Assembly: GCA_964036275.1 (NCBI GenBank)
Contig: OZ038436.1
Coordinates: forward strand, 5,945,482 to 6,009,481
Length of the DNA stretch: 64,000 nucleotides
Direction: 5' to 3'
Source: Litoditis marina
Taxonomy: Eukaryota > Nematoda > Chromadorea > Rhabditida > Rhabditidae
The notes under the pieces were generated by a model. It made no database searches. It saw only the letters and a program-made list of their open reading frames with translations, and was not told the origin of the DNA. The translations under genes were made by a program, and so were the position numbers. Every line of letters starts with the position of its first letter. Position 1 is the stretch's first letter. Shown piece by piece: positions 36,758 through 49,275 of the stretch.

Positions 36758-38846
36758 AGGACACAGAAATAGAGAGAGAGAGAGGGAGAGAGACGGGAAG
36801 AGAGAGATATAGACACTGTGTGAAATTTGGAGGGTGCACAGAAAGGGAGTCTTGTAACTGAGATAGTATGTTAGATTTGGAGCGAACAGAGAAAAATGTA
36901 CTGTAGAATTAGGAGGTTGTTTCGATTTCAACTATAATTTTTGTAACTCGGTTTCTATATTTTGAAAAAACAAACACTAGGATACCACAAATTAGTTGAC
37001 CTCTCGAAAATTCGATTTCCAAGTAGACATGGTATTCATTTGAAGATCGTACTCGATTAGTTGAGTTGGATATTTTGGGGACGATGATGAAATGCGTCAT
37101 GTCGTTATCAGTTCACTTGTTGTAGGTGGTAAATCTGGGGACAAAAGTATCACTGTGTTATCAGTCTCTTTGAAGGGGGAAGTTCGGGGGCAAGGGGGGG
37201 GGGAATAAGACTAACAAACAGCACCTAGAGAACTGCTTCGTTTTTGGAATAAAAGGCAACGTGTACTATTAACAAATTCTGAATAAAGCTGAATCTTTTG
37301 TAGAACGAATGTTTGTTCAAAAGCGTACATACAAATCAAAGAAGGTTAACCGGCTCAAATGAACATTTTAAATCTCTATGCTCCCCCGCTTTTAAATCAG
37401 ACTGTTTGGAGCGAACGGTCTCGAGTTGTTCTCACACATATAGTTCACACCATTCCTACTGAGACTCTTACAGTAACCTACTGTAGGAGTCTCAGTAGGA
37501 ATGAAAAAGACTATACCATAAAACTGAAACGGTATGAAATCTATAAACACAGAAGTTCACATAAACATGCACGTACCGGGTTGATTTGAATTTGGATAAT
37601 CGAAGTTTTGTAGCATACTTGTTTCTATTCATTTTTTATCATTCAGTTTTCTCAAAATACGGCCAGTACTCCGTCGTTTCTTGCTCAATTGAAATAAAAA
37701 AAAGTCCACCCTCAATTCAAATGTATGAAGGAAACTTATCAGAAAAAAATTAGTTTATTAACACAGTTGCAAGTTTTTAACTCTGATTTGGGCACAACAG
37801 TTGGCACCAAATACCAACTGCTTACGACGTTAATTTATCCACTTTTCAATGAAAAAGAACGGTTTTCTCGCGCGGTTGAGCTTAATTCGTGAAAAATAAT
37901 TCTTGTTCGTGGGTCTCAAAACTTGACTTGTATCTAATTTGTAGCTTGATGTATGAATACAACAGTGTATAACTACACAAAACTGGGGCCAACTGTCAAC
38001 TTCGGAATGGAAACCACTCAAATGTGGCACAGCTTTCTTTTAAAGAGGGATAAGTAGAAACACGCAGTCCTGTCATCACATAAACATCTAATAAACACAT
38101 AAATATCAGACAAATGTTTATCTAGTATCTTGCAGTAAGTTAGGTAGTTTTGACCAATACAATCTACAGTTATCACAATTCACGTGTTTTGGGAGATTCT
38201 CAAACAGTTACGCAGTGCAATTCTTCTTCAGTGAAAACAAGAGTGGACCGTGCCTTTTAACACATGAAACATGTTAAATGGCTTGTCGAGAATACCGTGC
38301 TTTTCACGGATTCCTTCCCATAATTTCATATGACGTCAGTAGCATTCATTAATGACTGCTACTGACCCATTTTTAGATTGGAAACCGTTTTGAGGTTAGA
38401 AACCCGGAAACCAAGTAGTCTGCAAAGTTTTCGTAATTATTTCTGTCTTGGCTCATACTAAATATCACGTGTGCCTTGTAATATCGTGAAAAACTTGGAG
38501 ACTGAGCGAAGTCAAACTTTTATCACACAACCTTCATCCAATATAATCCGAAAGCAACAAGAGTTCGCGTGAAGAACCCTTTAATCGTGGTTTCTGCCCT
38601 GCTGATTCGTGTGTCACAGCTTTGTCAGTGGACGGGCTCGGAGTCGGAGTCTCAACATCTGACGGAGCTGGAGCATCTCTGGGTAAAGTTCATAGCAGAG
38701 CAGTACTGTTTCAACTGAGAGAGCAGTTGTAGTATTGAAGAGGTCTGTTTCATTGCAGAGACCCTTGTTCTGTCAGAGGTCTGTGAAGCACATCGAAATG
38801 TTTCACGGAAAGACCAGCATTAACCGAATGCGACAATCTGCTTACG
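35861..38846 (+). CDS. Partial zinc-finger protein gene (three exons seen)
   Basis: Exon 35861-36056 (acceptor ttttcag, donor GTTAGC, 65 codons) is GC-rich and proline-rich, ending PPDWECP. Exon 38620-38682 (acceptor cacag, donor GTAAAG, 21 codons) joins in phase 0 as LCQWTGSESESQHLTELEH. The junction builds a C-x2-C-x10-H-x5-H zinc finger across the intron, which argues strongly that the two exons belong together. A third exon starts at 38759 after a 76-nt intron and stays open at least to the possible donor at 38847 (GTGAAC); beyond that lies repeat. Incoming phase at 35861 needs two bases from an earlier exon that I could not find. The 2.5 kb intron holds a GA microsatellite and a small hairpin. 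I do not recognise the family; a nucleic-acid-binding or protein-binding role is only implied by the finger. Confidence 0.6.
36610..36810. repeat. GA microsatellite with 'gaaggacatagaaatag' units
   Basis: About 200 bp of GA repeats with three copies of 'gaaggaca(t/c)agaaatag'. Long open frames here are artefacts. Confidence 0.93.
36940..37210. repeat. Inverted-repeat arm (right)
   Basis: Reverse complement of 34620-34960, about 85 percent or better in the central part; ends in a G run. Confidence 0.85.
37452..37502. repeat. Short near-perfect hairpin
   Basis: 24-bp arms 'attcctactgagactcttac..' with one G:U-type mismatch and a 3-nt centre. Confidence 0.9.
38620..38682 (+). CDS. Zinc-finger gene, exon b
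   Basis: 21 codons carrying the second Cys and both His of the finger, with clean splice sites and phase 0 on both sides. Confidence 0.72.
38759..38846 (+). CDS. Zinc-finger gene, exon c (uncertain); homologous to RIC1 exon 33
   Basis: In the phase given by exon b it reads RPLFCQRSVKHIEMFHGKTS. The 68 bases 38748-38815 match the acceptor and start of RIC1 exon 33 (476-543, opposite strand). The substitution pattern favours the RIC1 frame, so this may be a captured exon edge rather than an original exon. Confidence 0.4.
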
Positions 38847-41355
38847 TGAACAAAATGTTCACAGCAATATCGATTTTCACGTTTCAGTCAGTGAAAGATG
38901 GATTTTCAAATTTCGAGAATGTGTTGTTGTGGAAAAATAGGCTTATACCAAATCATTACCTGATAAGCTTTCCCGAAACCCTCGATTACAATAAATTATA
39001 AAATAGGAATTATGGGGATGGAAATGTACACCACTTCCAGTAACTCATTCCCAGGTTTCACCAATAGCGTATTCAGCCAAGCCAACTCCTTAAATGATGG
39101 GCGTGGTGAAAGCTAGAGAGAAACAGTATATGAGAGTTCATATCGAGTAAAATTGGTTCATTTGGGGTTTAGTTCTAGTTTTTATTGCTACCTGCAACTA
39201 TGATTCTCGCCGAGCAGCACCCTACGTAAAAATAATCGCCAATGTTCTCATTAGATTAGGATTCAGTACTACAAAGATTGTTGCAGAAAACTTAGACATA
39301 TGTAATTATTTTTTCTCTTTTTATTTCTATGCTAGATTCTGTGCACTGCGCCTTTGTGCAGGTTTACTGATGTTGTCTTATTGTCTTCTTTGCAAGCTTA
39401 TTCGCGAACTATTTGCGAAGTTCACTTATCTAAATAGCATGCAACATTTGAGCGCGGTTTCAGGTGCTTTCATTGAAAACGAAAACTCAAGTTTGACCCG
39501 ATAAAATAAATAGTGTGCTGTTCTCGAAAACGAAAGGAGTAACACAAACTTTTTTCAACAAGTTTATTTAAAATCAGGATAATAATCTATCACACGACCT
39601 ACAAAAATGTAAAATTTAGAAAATTTGTGAAATGAACTGTTATTGAAATAGCTTCGGTTGGTTTTCTCTAAAATATAGTGAGTTATGGTTCCAGCCTGCG
39701 ATTCAGCGAATTGATTACATTTGCTCAGCTCATATTCTATAACTCATATCTATTTACTTGATACTAACTCATATCTATTTACGGCGTTTTTAGTAAATAA
39801 ATCATTGATATTGCCCAAGTGCAAGTTTCGTTGCTTGTAATGAACATGTTGCTCATAGGCACTAGTTGATATTCAAGATTCGAGATTTCAAGTTTTATTT
39901 GATCACATCACATTGTTGAAAACTGTTGAGATGTTGTTCGAATAATCAGACTTGTACGACTGCGTGTTTCGTCGATATATTTGTAGATTTTTTTCCACAG
40001 TTTTTCAACCATTTCTGATCAGACACCCAAATCACGTGTTACAACCTTCTTGCACGCTGCTTAGATAGTTGAGGTCCACGTGGAACGAAAACGTGAGATT
40101 TCCAAGCAATATGAAAGCAAACACCTGTTAAATTTCTTCTCGGATTTCTCAGTGTCAATGAATCACTATTCCTACAATCAACAACTAAAACCACAGTCCG
40201 CTTTCTCTTTATCAAGAGGTTGTGAAACACTCCAGTGCGCTTACACTTCTTGGTTGAGGAAAACATATCGTTTCAATCCGGATTTTTATAACAAAAAATA
40301 AATCAGGGTTCAACTCATGTAGTTAACTATTCACATATTTCAAATTCAATTTTCATCTATTTGAAGGTTATGAATCAATTATTGATACCTAGAACAATTA
40401 CCCCCCACACTACCGAATAGTGGTTCATAGTACATACCTCGAACTGATGAACAATCCCCCCCCCCATTTAGCCCAAGCCTGCAGTGAATGAGCTCTCAAC
40501 GTGCTTTGGCTGTTAAGGTTACTCGAATGTGTCACTGCTTTCTTATAACAAACGCGAACAACGAAATGAAAGTTTGGTTGAAAAATATTTAACCTGAAAT
40601 TGTACATTCGAAATGGTTCTTTTCCTTTAATGAAAGGTAATGGGTAACGACTAATTAAGTTTCACACGTTAAAAGTACTTTCAAGTCGCAACGCCAGTCA
40701 AATATATTAAGTGCATGGAAGAGAGAGCCTGTTTAGAAAATACTCTTCACACAATTTTTTTGAAACAACTCATTCTAACCAAAAGCGAAGCGATTCCTCA
40801 CGAATATGTTTTCAACCAAGAATATTTGGAGCCAACTAACTAAACCAAAAGATGCTAAAAATTGGTTAAATACCCAACTTTGGTTCGATTCCGTGCAGGT
40901 TGGAGTGCGAAATTGGTTCGATTTGTCATCAAACCACCTACTTCGCGTAGAGTTCGGTACAAAGAAATTTGGTTGGAGAAGGAATAGCCCAATTTTTTCT
41001 CCAAGTCTTGACCACTTGAGAATCAAAAAATTCAGACAAAAGGAAAATTGTATTCACCGATATGAAGATCACTCTAGTGTGGCATTGCTCTCTTATAAGA
41101 AGCTAAAACTGCCATTAATAGTGGGATTGAATGAGTCACTTTCATTACGCAAAACTTGTTAAGGTACGGTTTTTTGAAATTAGACGGGAGTGATTGTTCA
41201 CCTAATCTAGTTAAAACATGTGCACGGCTGATGCATCTCCCGTAAAATTTCATTAGTGGAACTGAATGTAACAGTTTATGAATCACATTATAGTTCGAAG
41301 ATATTGTTGTTCAATACCAGTATATCGTTGAGAGTATATTAAAAAAAACAATGAT
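38847..41355. other. Gene-free interval
   Basis: Only dispersed repeats: 38918-39180 resembles 44280-44540 and 53600-53780, and there are GTGAAAC/TATAA modules at 39425, 40210, 40515 and 41068. Confidence 0.5.
39868..39920 (-). mobile_element. LINE family La, 3' terminus only
   Basis: Reverse strand 'caacaatgtgatgtgatcaaataaaacttgaaatctcg' matches the end of the copy at 63925-63960. Confidence 0.7.
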
Positions 41356-41700
41356 CAATTTGTAAAAAGTGGGGGACCAGGAAGTGTGTGAGTTCTGTTC
41401 GGTTTCACCGTTTTCTGCAAAAAGTGAACAATACGATGTTGTGAATAAGTGTGCAACAAAAAAAGAACAATACATTTGTTTGCACAACGGTTCACAACGT
41501 TCTTAGAGGAAACCACTATGCACTTTTAAGTTCAAGTTTTACTTTGTATATTATGTTTCTTGTGAATCGTTGTGCAATAAATGTATTGTTCTTTTTTTGT
41601 TGCACACTTATTCACAACATCGTATTGTTCACTTTTTGCAGAAAACGGTGAAACCGAACAGAACTCACACACTTCCTGGTCCCCCACTTTTTACAAATTG
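41356..41700. mobile_element. Long perfect foldback, about 137-bp arms
   Basis: Left arm 'caatttgtaaaaagtggggg ..' (41356-41492) and right arm '.. cccccactttttacaaattg' (41560-41700) match almost without change around a 67-bp centre. A MITE-like young insertion or a source of dsRNA. Confidence 0.92.
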
Positions 41701-41929
41701 TTCTCTTTTTGCTAGTTGTACTAGTACAACCACTTCTAGAGTTGACTTAGAAAAAAGATTTTTGAATAGTGGTGACTATCAAACATCCTGATATCTGAAA
41801 GTTCCAGGTTTTCAAACGATGTGATCCTGAAAAATTCAAAAAACAGCTTTTTTCCGCTTCGGTAATTGAAATCTGAGTATTGTGAAAAAACTGCGTCATT
41901 ACAGTAAAAAAATATTTTCTCCATTGGCG

Positions 41930-42690
41930 CGAACGGGCGCCAGCCATTGGCGCCAGATATAGAACATGTTACTCTAGTTAGTAACAAATAACTTGGAACG
42001 AATGGCCTCGACCAATTAGCACAATTTCTGACTGTTTTTTGGTTCAGAAACCCTATTTTCAATTTTGGCGCCAATTGGCGGATAAAGTACCGTTTTGGCG
42101 CAGAATGTCAAAGAAATGTTGGTATCCAAGCCGTATTCGTTAACTATGTTCATAGTTCGGACATCTGTGGAACATTTCGCTCGTTACCCTACTTGCCTGG
42201 CGTTGTTATAATTTGGCGCCACTGGGCGCCAGCGTTTGGCGCCAAATAAAAATTTACTCTAATTAGTAACAAAAAACTTGGAATGAATGGCCTCGACCAA
42301 TTAGCACAATTTCCGACTGTTTTTTGGTTCAGAAACCCTATTTTCAATTTTGGCGCCATTTGGCGGATAAAGTACCGTATTGGCGCAGAATGTCGAAGAA
42401 ATGTTGGTATTCAAGCCGTATTCGTCAACTATGTTCATAGTTCGGACATCTGTGAAACATTTCGCTCGTTACCCTACTTGCTTGGCGTTGTTCTAATTTG
42501 GCGCCACTGGGCGCCAGCGTTTGGCGCCAAATATAAACCATGACACCAAATTTCCAGAGAAGGCTAAGATTCACTAATCTAACCTCTGTGCAAAATTTCG
42601 GAGCATTTAATCCATGGGAACACATATTTTCCTGCTACTGGCGCCTATTGGCGCCCGCGCCAAGCGCCAAACGAAACGTGACATCACCAA
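41930..42690. repeat. 285-bp tandem duplication rich in TTGGCGCCAA
   Basis: 'ggcctcgaccaattagcacaatttc' at 42004 recurs at 42289, with the following 250 bp closely matching. Each unit carries several palindromic (T)TGGCGCC(A) sites; a third partial unit runs to 42690, then short 'acgaggg' repeats (42790-42830). Confidence 0.88.
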
Positions 42691-43267
42691 ACTTGTTGGG
42701 CCGCGCTAACTTTGGGGTTTACACATGTGTGCCAAATTTCAGCCGAATTGGTCCAGTAGTTAAAAAAATAATTTTCTATGCGGACATTGGACGAGCGACG
42801 AGCGACGAGGGACGAGGGACGAGGGACAACGGAAATTTTCATAACGACACGACAGCATAACTTTTTTCAACCTTGACCGATTTTCCTAATTTTTTCACAC
42901 AACATGTATTTAATAGATATCTAGCTCTCTCTTTTTTTAAATTTTGAAAAAATGTTTTATTTGAAGACTTTTGTGGTTTGAAAGCCAAAAATGGGTGCGC
43001 AATGGCCAAACCAAACACAACTCACACGCAGCGCTTCGCGCTGCGCGCGATAAATCAATATTTACATTTAAAGGTGTTCGGTGTTGATCGCGCACCGCGG
43101 GCCGCAATGGTAAAAATTCCGAAATTCGGAAGCCACATTGCTTGTTGGATCAGGTAAAAATTATTATGCACAATAAAAATTCTTTTGAGTTTAGTTAATA
43201 CAACAAAAGTCACTACAATCAAATAAGAATAAGGTAGCTTTGAGAAATCTAGTGTTTTACGTAGTTT

Positions 43268-43388
43268 GAAGAAGGACAATTATGTGGTCCAATCGCAACG
43301 CTTCAATCTTTTAATTTGCAATAAATCTTTCAATTGCAGTTTAAAGGACCGTTGACACGGGATTGGTCCACATAACCGTTCTTCTTTT
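43268..43388. mobile_element. MITE family D copy 4
   Basis: 'gaagaaggacaattatgtggtcc' and 'ggtccacataaccgttcttctt'. Confidence 0.87.
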
Positions 43389-46300
43389 AACCTATTCCTA
43401 TAATACTATGATGTATTCATATTGGACACAAAACTATAGTCGTTATCAATTAGAAGTTTATCCACACATTTGCTAATGATGTGTGACAGAACAAAAAGCG
43501 TAATGTTTACTTCGACACGGTATCAATGAGGTAATGTGTGCTGGTTTAAGTATATGAAGTGAAACATTGTAGCGGTTAATGGCACGAACTTTGTTGTAAA
43601 ATACACACTAACTCATTTGCTGTGATATTTGAACTTGTGTGTTAGCTGCTCTGATCGAAAAGAGTCAAAAAGAGAGTAGAATATCTATTGATCGCTCACG
43701 TGATACGAATTATATACATAGTTCCTGCTCACACAAAAGTACATTTCCGGGGTGAAATTAGCGTTTTGCAGTATTTTGAAGAAGTGTATAGTTTGAACCC
43801 TGTGGTGTGGAAATATTCACTTGTTTGTTTCACGTGAGTCAATGCAGTAGGGGCATATAATTCTCATTTATTCTGTAATAACTTTTTTTGGATAATAATA
43901 ACTGGTGTTTGAACAACTGTGATCAATTGTAAACATTTTTACTGAACTTACTTTTGAGTGTTTTCGCATAGATTGCTGCATTGTTTGGGTAGGACTTTTC
44001 TGAAAAATGTCAGTCAAGTTAATTAACTAGTTTTATATGTTAGGCAACTGTAAGTTTTTTATCTTCTTACAACGATTTTAATACTAGATTATGTGAACGT
44101 GCCTTGGCGCAGCTCATGTGGTTCACTGTTATTGTTTCATTTATTTACTAGCGATTAAAAAGTATGCATTCAAATTGTTCTGAAATTGGACCACACGGAT
44201 TTTTTTTGCATTTTTGCAAAAAAAAGTCCAGGATGCGATGTTAATTGATTGCAAACCCTTCGTGTTGGGAATTTTGAGAATGTGTTGTTTTGGAAAAATA
44301 GGCTTATACCAGTTTATTACCTATTAAATTTTTCCGGAAAAAACATTACACAGAAATGAGAAAGAAAGAAATTCTGGGGATGGAAATGTACACTACTTCC
44401 AGTAACTCATTCCCATGTTTCACCAATAGCTTATCTGCCAGTCAACTCTTCGAATGATAATATGGAAAGAAAAGAAAAAAAAAAAAAAAAAAGGCAGTAT
44501 ATGAGAATTGAAATCGTGTGTGATTACTTCATTTGAGTTCCAGTTTTTATTCCAACTGAGACTCAACATTTTTTGAAAACTTTTCACTTTCAATCGTTTC
44601 TCTGATTGATTGAAAGTGTATCAGTTTTTTTTCTCGAAATAACAGCAACAGATAAAAAAATAAGTCTTTTACGGCCAGTATTTGTCGTGTATTACTTTTA
44701 TCCGAAGAATTACACAATTACACACAAATATGAAGTATGAAGACTGTTCGTAGAGTGAAAACTGATGATAAACCTAAAACATCAAAATTATGAACCGTGA
44801 ACCGAGAACATGAGTAAACGTTACAGACCAGTATTGGAGTAATTGAATATGAGAATTATATGTATTTTGTTTTATAAATTTGATTAATATACAATGTTAA
44901 ATATGACAATGAGTTGAAATGAGTCACCTACAAATGGCCCGTGACCTAACAGAACATGAGATTGACAAACCAAATCATCTCTTGAATAGCGAGAAGCAAA
45001 AGTACAAGATACAGAATTTACATGGAACGTAGGTAATGTCGGTAATTCTTCACCTTGCTGTAAGTACTATTGAGATAATAATGTCACTACGATAAAACTA
45101 CTCTGAACTGCCTCGGGTATAGGAGACTAAGGGATGCCGAACAAAATGAATTTAAAATTAGTTAAATTTAACCAACCTTAACCAGTATTCAGGTAACAAA
45201 CTTACGTGTTACTCGTATCTTATGGCATTCTAATATTGAATTTCCATTGAACCACTTTGGTTTAACAGCACTCTGTTTCATGTTTCCACATTTCAAGGAA
45301 CGGCGATTAGTGGATAAATAAACAGTATATGACTGTTACCATAAGACTGTCTTGTACGTATACTGTACTTTTTTTTCAATTCGAAGACTGCAATTATCAG
45401 TGGATCGACGAAAACGTGTTATGCTGTTTGCGCACGGCAATGTTTCAACCCCTCTATAAGTAATGTTAATTGGCACGCTGACAAAATTTGAATTGAAATG
45501 ACCATAATCAGAAGTGGTGAAACAAAACTCAATTGAACCGGCTTGAAACCAACATGCATTATCGGCATTCGTTGTGCATTCTTGTGTTACTGTGATTGAA
45601 CAAAGTTAAATGTGTATCCTCATTTTTTGAATTTAAATCAATTACAGATCAAAGTCATCTTGATTAGAGAAGTCAGCGTGACGGCTCAGGTAGCGTTATA
45701 TGACTATTCGATGAAGTTTAAAAGATGAAGTCGAAGTTACCCTGTTCTTCAAGGTTCTACGCAAAACACTCTCAGTCTCAGAGGGGAACTCTGTAAGGAA
45801 CTCTGCATGATGAGAGATATGACGTCACATGCTGAGATGAACAACCAATTGCGGCGGTAGTTCTTGGAGTGCCACAATTACTGATCGCTGTTTTATCACT
45901 TTTTTGACGGTAATAGAATGTTTGATGGAAGAATCATTTGAACAATCGACAGCGAGTCTTAATACAAAAGTGAATTCAAAAACCTCGCACACGAAAAATC
46001 AATTGGAAAAACAGGATGAACGTATGAATATTGATGTATGCACCTATCGAACTTGTTTACACAACATTGTTGGAACCGAAAAAGTGGATAAATAGATTAC
46101 ACAAAATCCTTAATTATAACGATGTGTAAACCTTTAGAAATGCATAAATTTATCCGAATTTTGGTGTGTCCTTGTGAACGTTTCTGTTTTTAGCTGGTTT
46201 TTTGTGCCTTAAGCGTTAAATTAGGGATTATGCACAATATTCGTAGTAAAGAATTTGTACATGTACACATTTTCCGTAGTACCGATTTTGTGCACATCAC

Positions 46301-46730
46301 TATTTGCACTTTTTGCTTCTAACGAATCTTAATTCATGTTTGCTTGTACTTGGCGGTGTGGTTTCACACATGGTTGATGCAGTATTCGTTTTTCAACGAT
46401 TCACAGCATATTTTCTGATGCCTCGAAGCAAAATACACAACGATGAGCGAGAAAGTGATTTTCAAGTTCTTCTTGTGGAGACATACAAATTGCAGCGTCT
46501 TATATCGTTTAGTGATTTTTTTTATTTATCTTGTCACCCACAGGACCTTATAAACACAGCGTGCAGCACTTGAGCGCGGAAACCCAAGTAGTCGCAGAAA
46601 TGTTTCACCTGCACAAAAGTGAGGATCCGAATGGTGGTTTTTGTTCTACCTTTTCATTTTGATGATGTAATTGTACATGGGTAATGAAATATTATATTAT
46701 TAATATTATTATTCGACCTTTTGAAACACA
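43389..46730. other. Gene-free interval
   Basis: AT-rich. A part-copy of repeat H lies at 44280-44540. I see no exon, RNA gene or intact element in the rest. Confidence 0.45.
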
Positions 46731-46734
46731 TGCT

Positions 46735-47060
46735 TTTATATTGATCGTATTCAGACCGTTCTATCCAGGTGGGCTTCCCTTATAAACATAGCGTGCAACA
46801 TTTGAGCGCGGTTTCAGGTGCTTTCAGTGGAAACGGAACCGCACGTTCATACTAGAAGAAAATTTAATAGTCACGTTACTTTAGCATTCTGATGAGGAAT
46901 CATGTAGTTGTACATTATTCCATGTTTCTAAGTTCTGCTGTGTTTAACAGGTTTTACATGACTGTGCTTTGACTAACAGTATAAAAAAAAGCTGTAATCA
47001 ACATACGTTTTTGTGAACCAAAGGAATAATTGTTTCACAGGGATATTCTATCGAAAATTG
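46735..47060. repeat. Dispersed repeat, opposite in orientation to 55555-55860
   Basis: 'gaccgttctatccaggtgggcttcccttataaacatagcgtgcaacatttgagcgcgg ...' matches the reverse complement of 55555-55860. Part also recurs at 58830-58990. Confidence 0.85.
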
Positions 47061-47929
47061 ACCTATTACAATTAATGTCTGTGTATTAGGTTTGTTAATC
47101 GAGTTGAAAATTTCAAGTTTTCGAGTTTCGAATCTTTCAAGTTTTTTCAAGTTTTCGAGTTTCGAATCTTTCAAGTTTCTAACTTGGTTATTTTTAACCT
47201 TATTTACACAGAGTTTCGAGATTGATTCTATTTTGATGTTCTATTCTATTGATGGCTCAAAGTACTTCACTGTAGATGAACGATGCGTTATTGTCAATGT
47301 TCGAAATACTGGAAATTTCTAAATATTAACTTTTTTAAACACACTTCTTATCACATAAATGTCTGAAAGTCCACTACACTATCTCTTTTCAGTTCTGTAT
47401 CAAGTTGGTACCGACTAAAATGAGCACGCATAGTTTCAAGCTACTGGAAAACAGAAAATAGCGATAAAAGATAGATGTTCAGCATGGCAGTTCGACCGGA
47501 GTTAATGCATGCGGATGTTTCAATCTCGTATTAAGTTTTGATGTCGATTGTTCCGAATGATCCTGTGATGGCAAGAAAAATATTATTGTTAATACCCTGA
47601 AGTTCAAAACTGAGTTGCTTACCAAGGTTTGCCCCACCAAATTAGTCACTAGTTGATATCAAGTTGTGAAATCGAAGTTTGGTGCAAAATTGTGCACCAA
47701 GTTTTTGGAAAACTGTCTAAGCCTTTATTCACAACTTTGGTTTCCCGCGAAGCTTGGTAAGCAACTCGGTTTTCAATTCAGAGTGAGAACCCCCTATTGG
47801 ATTTTCGAGGCTGTGAAAATTTAGCGAAATCCAAATGTCGATTGTTTCAAAGAAAGAACGGTACGATTCCAATGTGATATTAAAAATAGCCTGTTCGAGT
47901 TCTAGAAGGAGCGAAACTACATTACAGGT

Positions 47930-48415
47930 TTGATTTATTCATTTACATGCAAACGTGTGATGTACAAGAAGAAAAAAAAACATAGACAGTAGGATAAAAA
48001 CATTCAAACGCGGAAATAAGTGTCGGAAATCGAACAACAACATTTGGTCATCATAAGTAAATGAAAGGTAAACAATATGACCAGTCCGGATGAGACAATT
48101 TCGGCCAGTCTCACAGGATGAACAAGAAACAGTGAAAAAAACTTATTTAAATGCATTAACTTGAACTGCTTTTTTTGCGGTTATCAACGACATCGGTATT
48201 TTGGGTTTCTAGCTCACTTTCAAGTATTTGGATCCATTCCGTACTATGAAAAACTCTGCACGTTCACTCGTTCAGCTAGTTTTTGGGGTTCGGAAACTGA
48301 ATTTCGCGCTAGAACCCCTAGTACGTGAAGGTTTGGACGTGATAAATCTGTTGCACTTGACCCACATTTACGAGTTACGATTTAATGAATCATGATGAGG
48401 TCTGTAGTACTTCTT
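47930..48415 (-). mobile_element. LINE family Lb, copy 2
   Basis: Matches 34024-34500, including 'ctagaacccctagtacgtgaaggttt' and the 'catgcaaacgtgtgatgtacaag' end; more decayed. Confidence 0.75.
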
Positions 48416-49275
48416 CTTGATTTTTGAGTGAAGAAATTAAGACCTTCACAGAACGATAAATTAATAAACTATCTAGTATACATGAGATTCCAATCTTCTC
48501 ATATGTTTCACATATCAATTAAGGGCTCATAATTCGGTGAAAAGTTATGATTTAGAGAGTTCATACAATCATCGTACTGAAACTACAGACCGTCTTCTTA
48601 CCATCAAGAGGTTGTGAAACGGTCCAGTGCGCTTACATTTCTTGATCGAGGAGAAAATCTTATTTTGTGAAAGACACAACTTAAATGCACACTTTACCGA
48701 GTTGATTTGAATCTGGATATTAGAAGTTTTCTAGCATACTTGTTTCTATCCATTTTTATTATTCTATGTTCACAAAATACCATCACTGCTTTGTCATTTG
48801 TTGCTCAATTGAAGTAAACAAAGCATACAACAACCGAAAACAGTCCACCATTTCTTCTAATTTATAAAAGAAACTTATCAGAATATAATTCGTTCATCAA
48901 TACAATTGCACGTTTTTAACTCTGAGTATCGCAACATTGGAAGCAAACTGAACTTATTTACTATTAACCAAAAAGAACGGTACGAGACCAAAAACATCTT
49001 GTGCCGTTGAGCACTATTTGTGAGTAAATGACCCGGGGTCGCAGGGCTCACAGTTTAACTTGTGTTTGAGTTGTAGCCCGATGTATGAATACAACAGTGT
49101 TTTGCTAGAAACAACTACAAAACACTGGGGCAAAAGGTCAATCGGTTGAGTTTTGGAAGTGAAAGCCACTCAAATGTGGCACTGCTTTCTTATAATAAGG
49201 GATAACCATGAAATCACAGTGCAATGACTGCTCGTTCCTCTAACATTACACAAATGTCAGCCAAATGTAGTAAAG

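Noticed and set aside
38620..38846. A second RIC1 gene (paralogous C-terminus) on the plus strand
   Set aside because: Exon 38620-38682 completes a zinc finger with 35861-36056 and does not match RIC1; only the 68-bp edge is shared.
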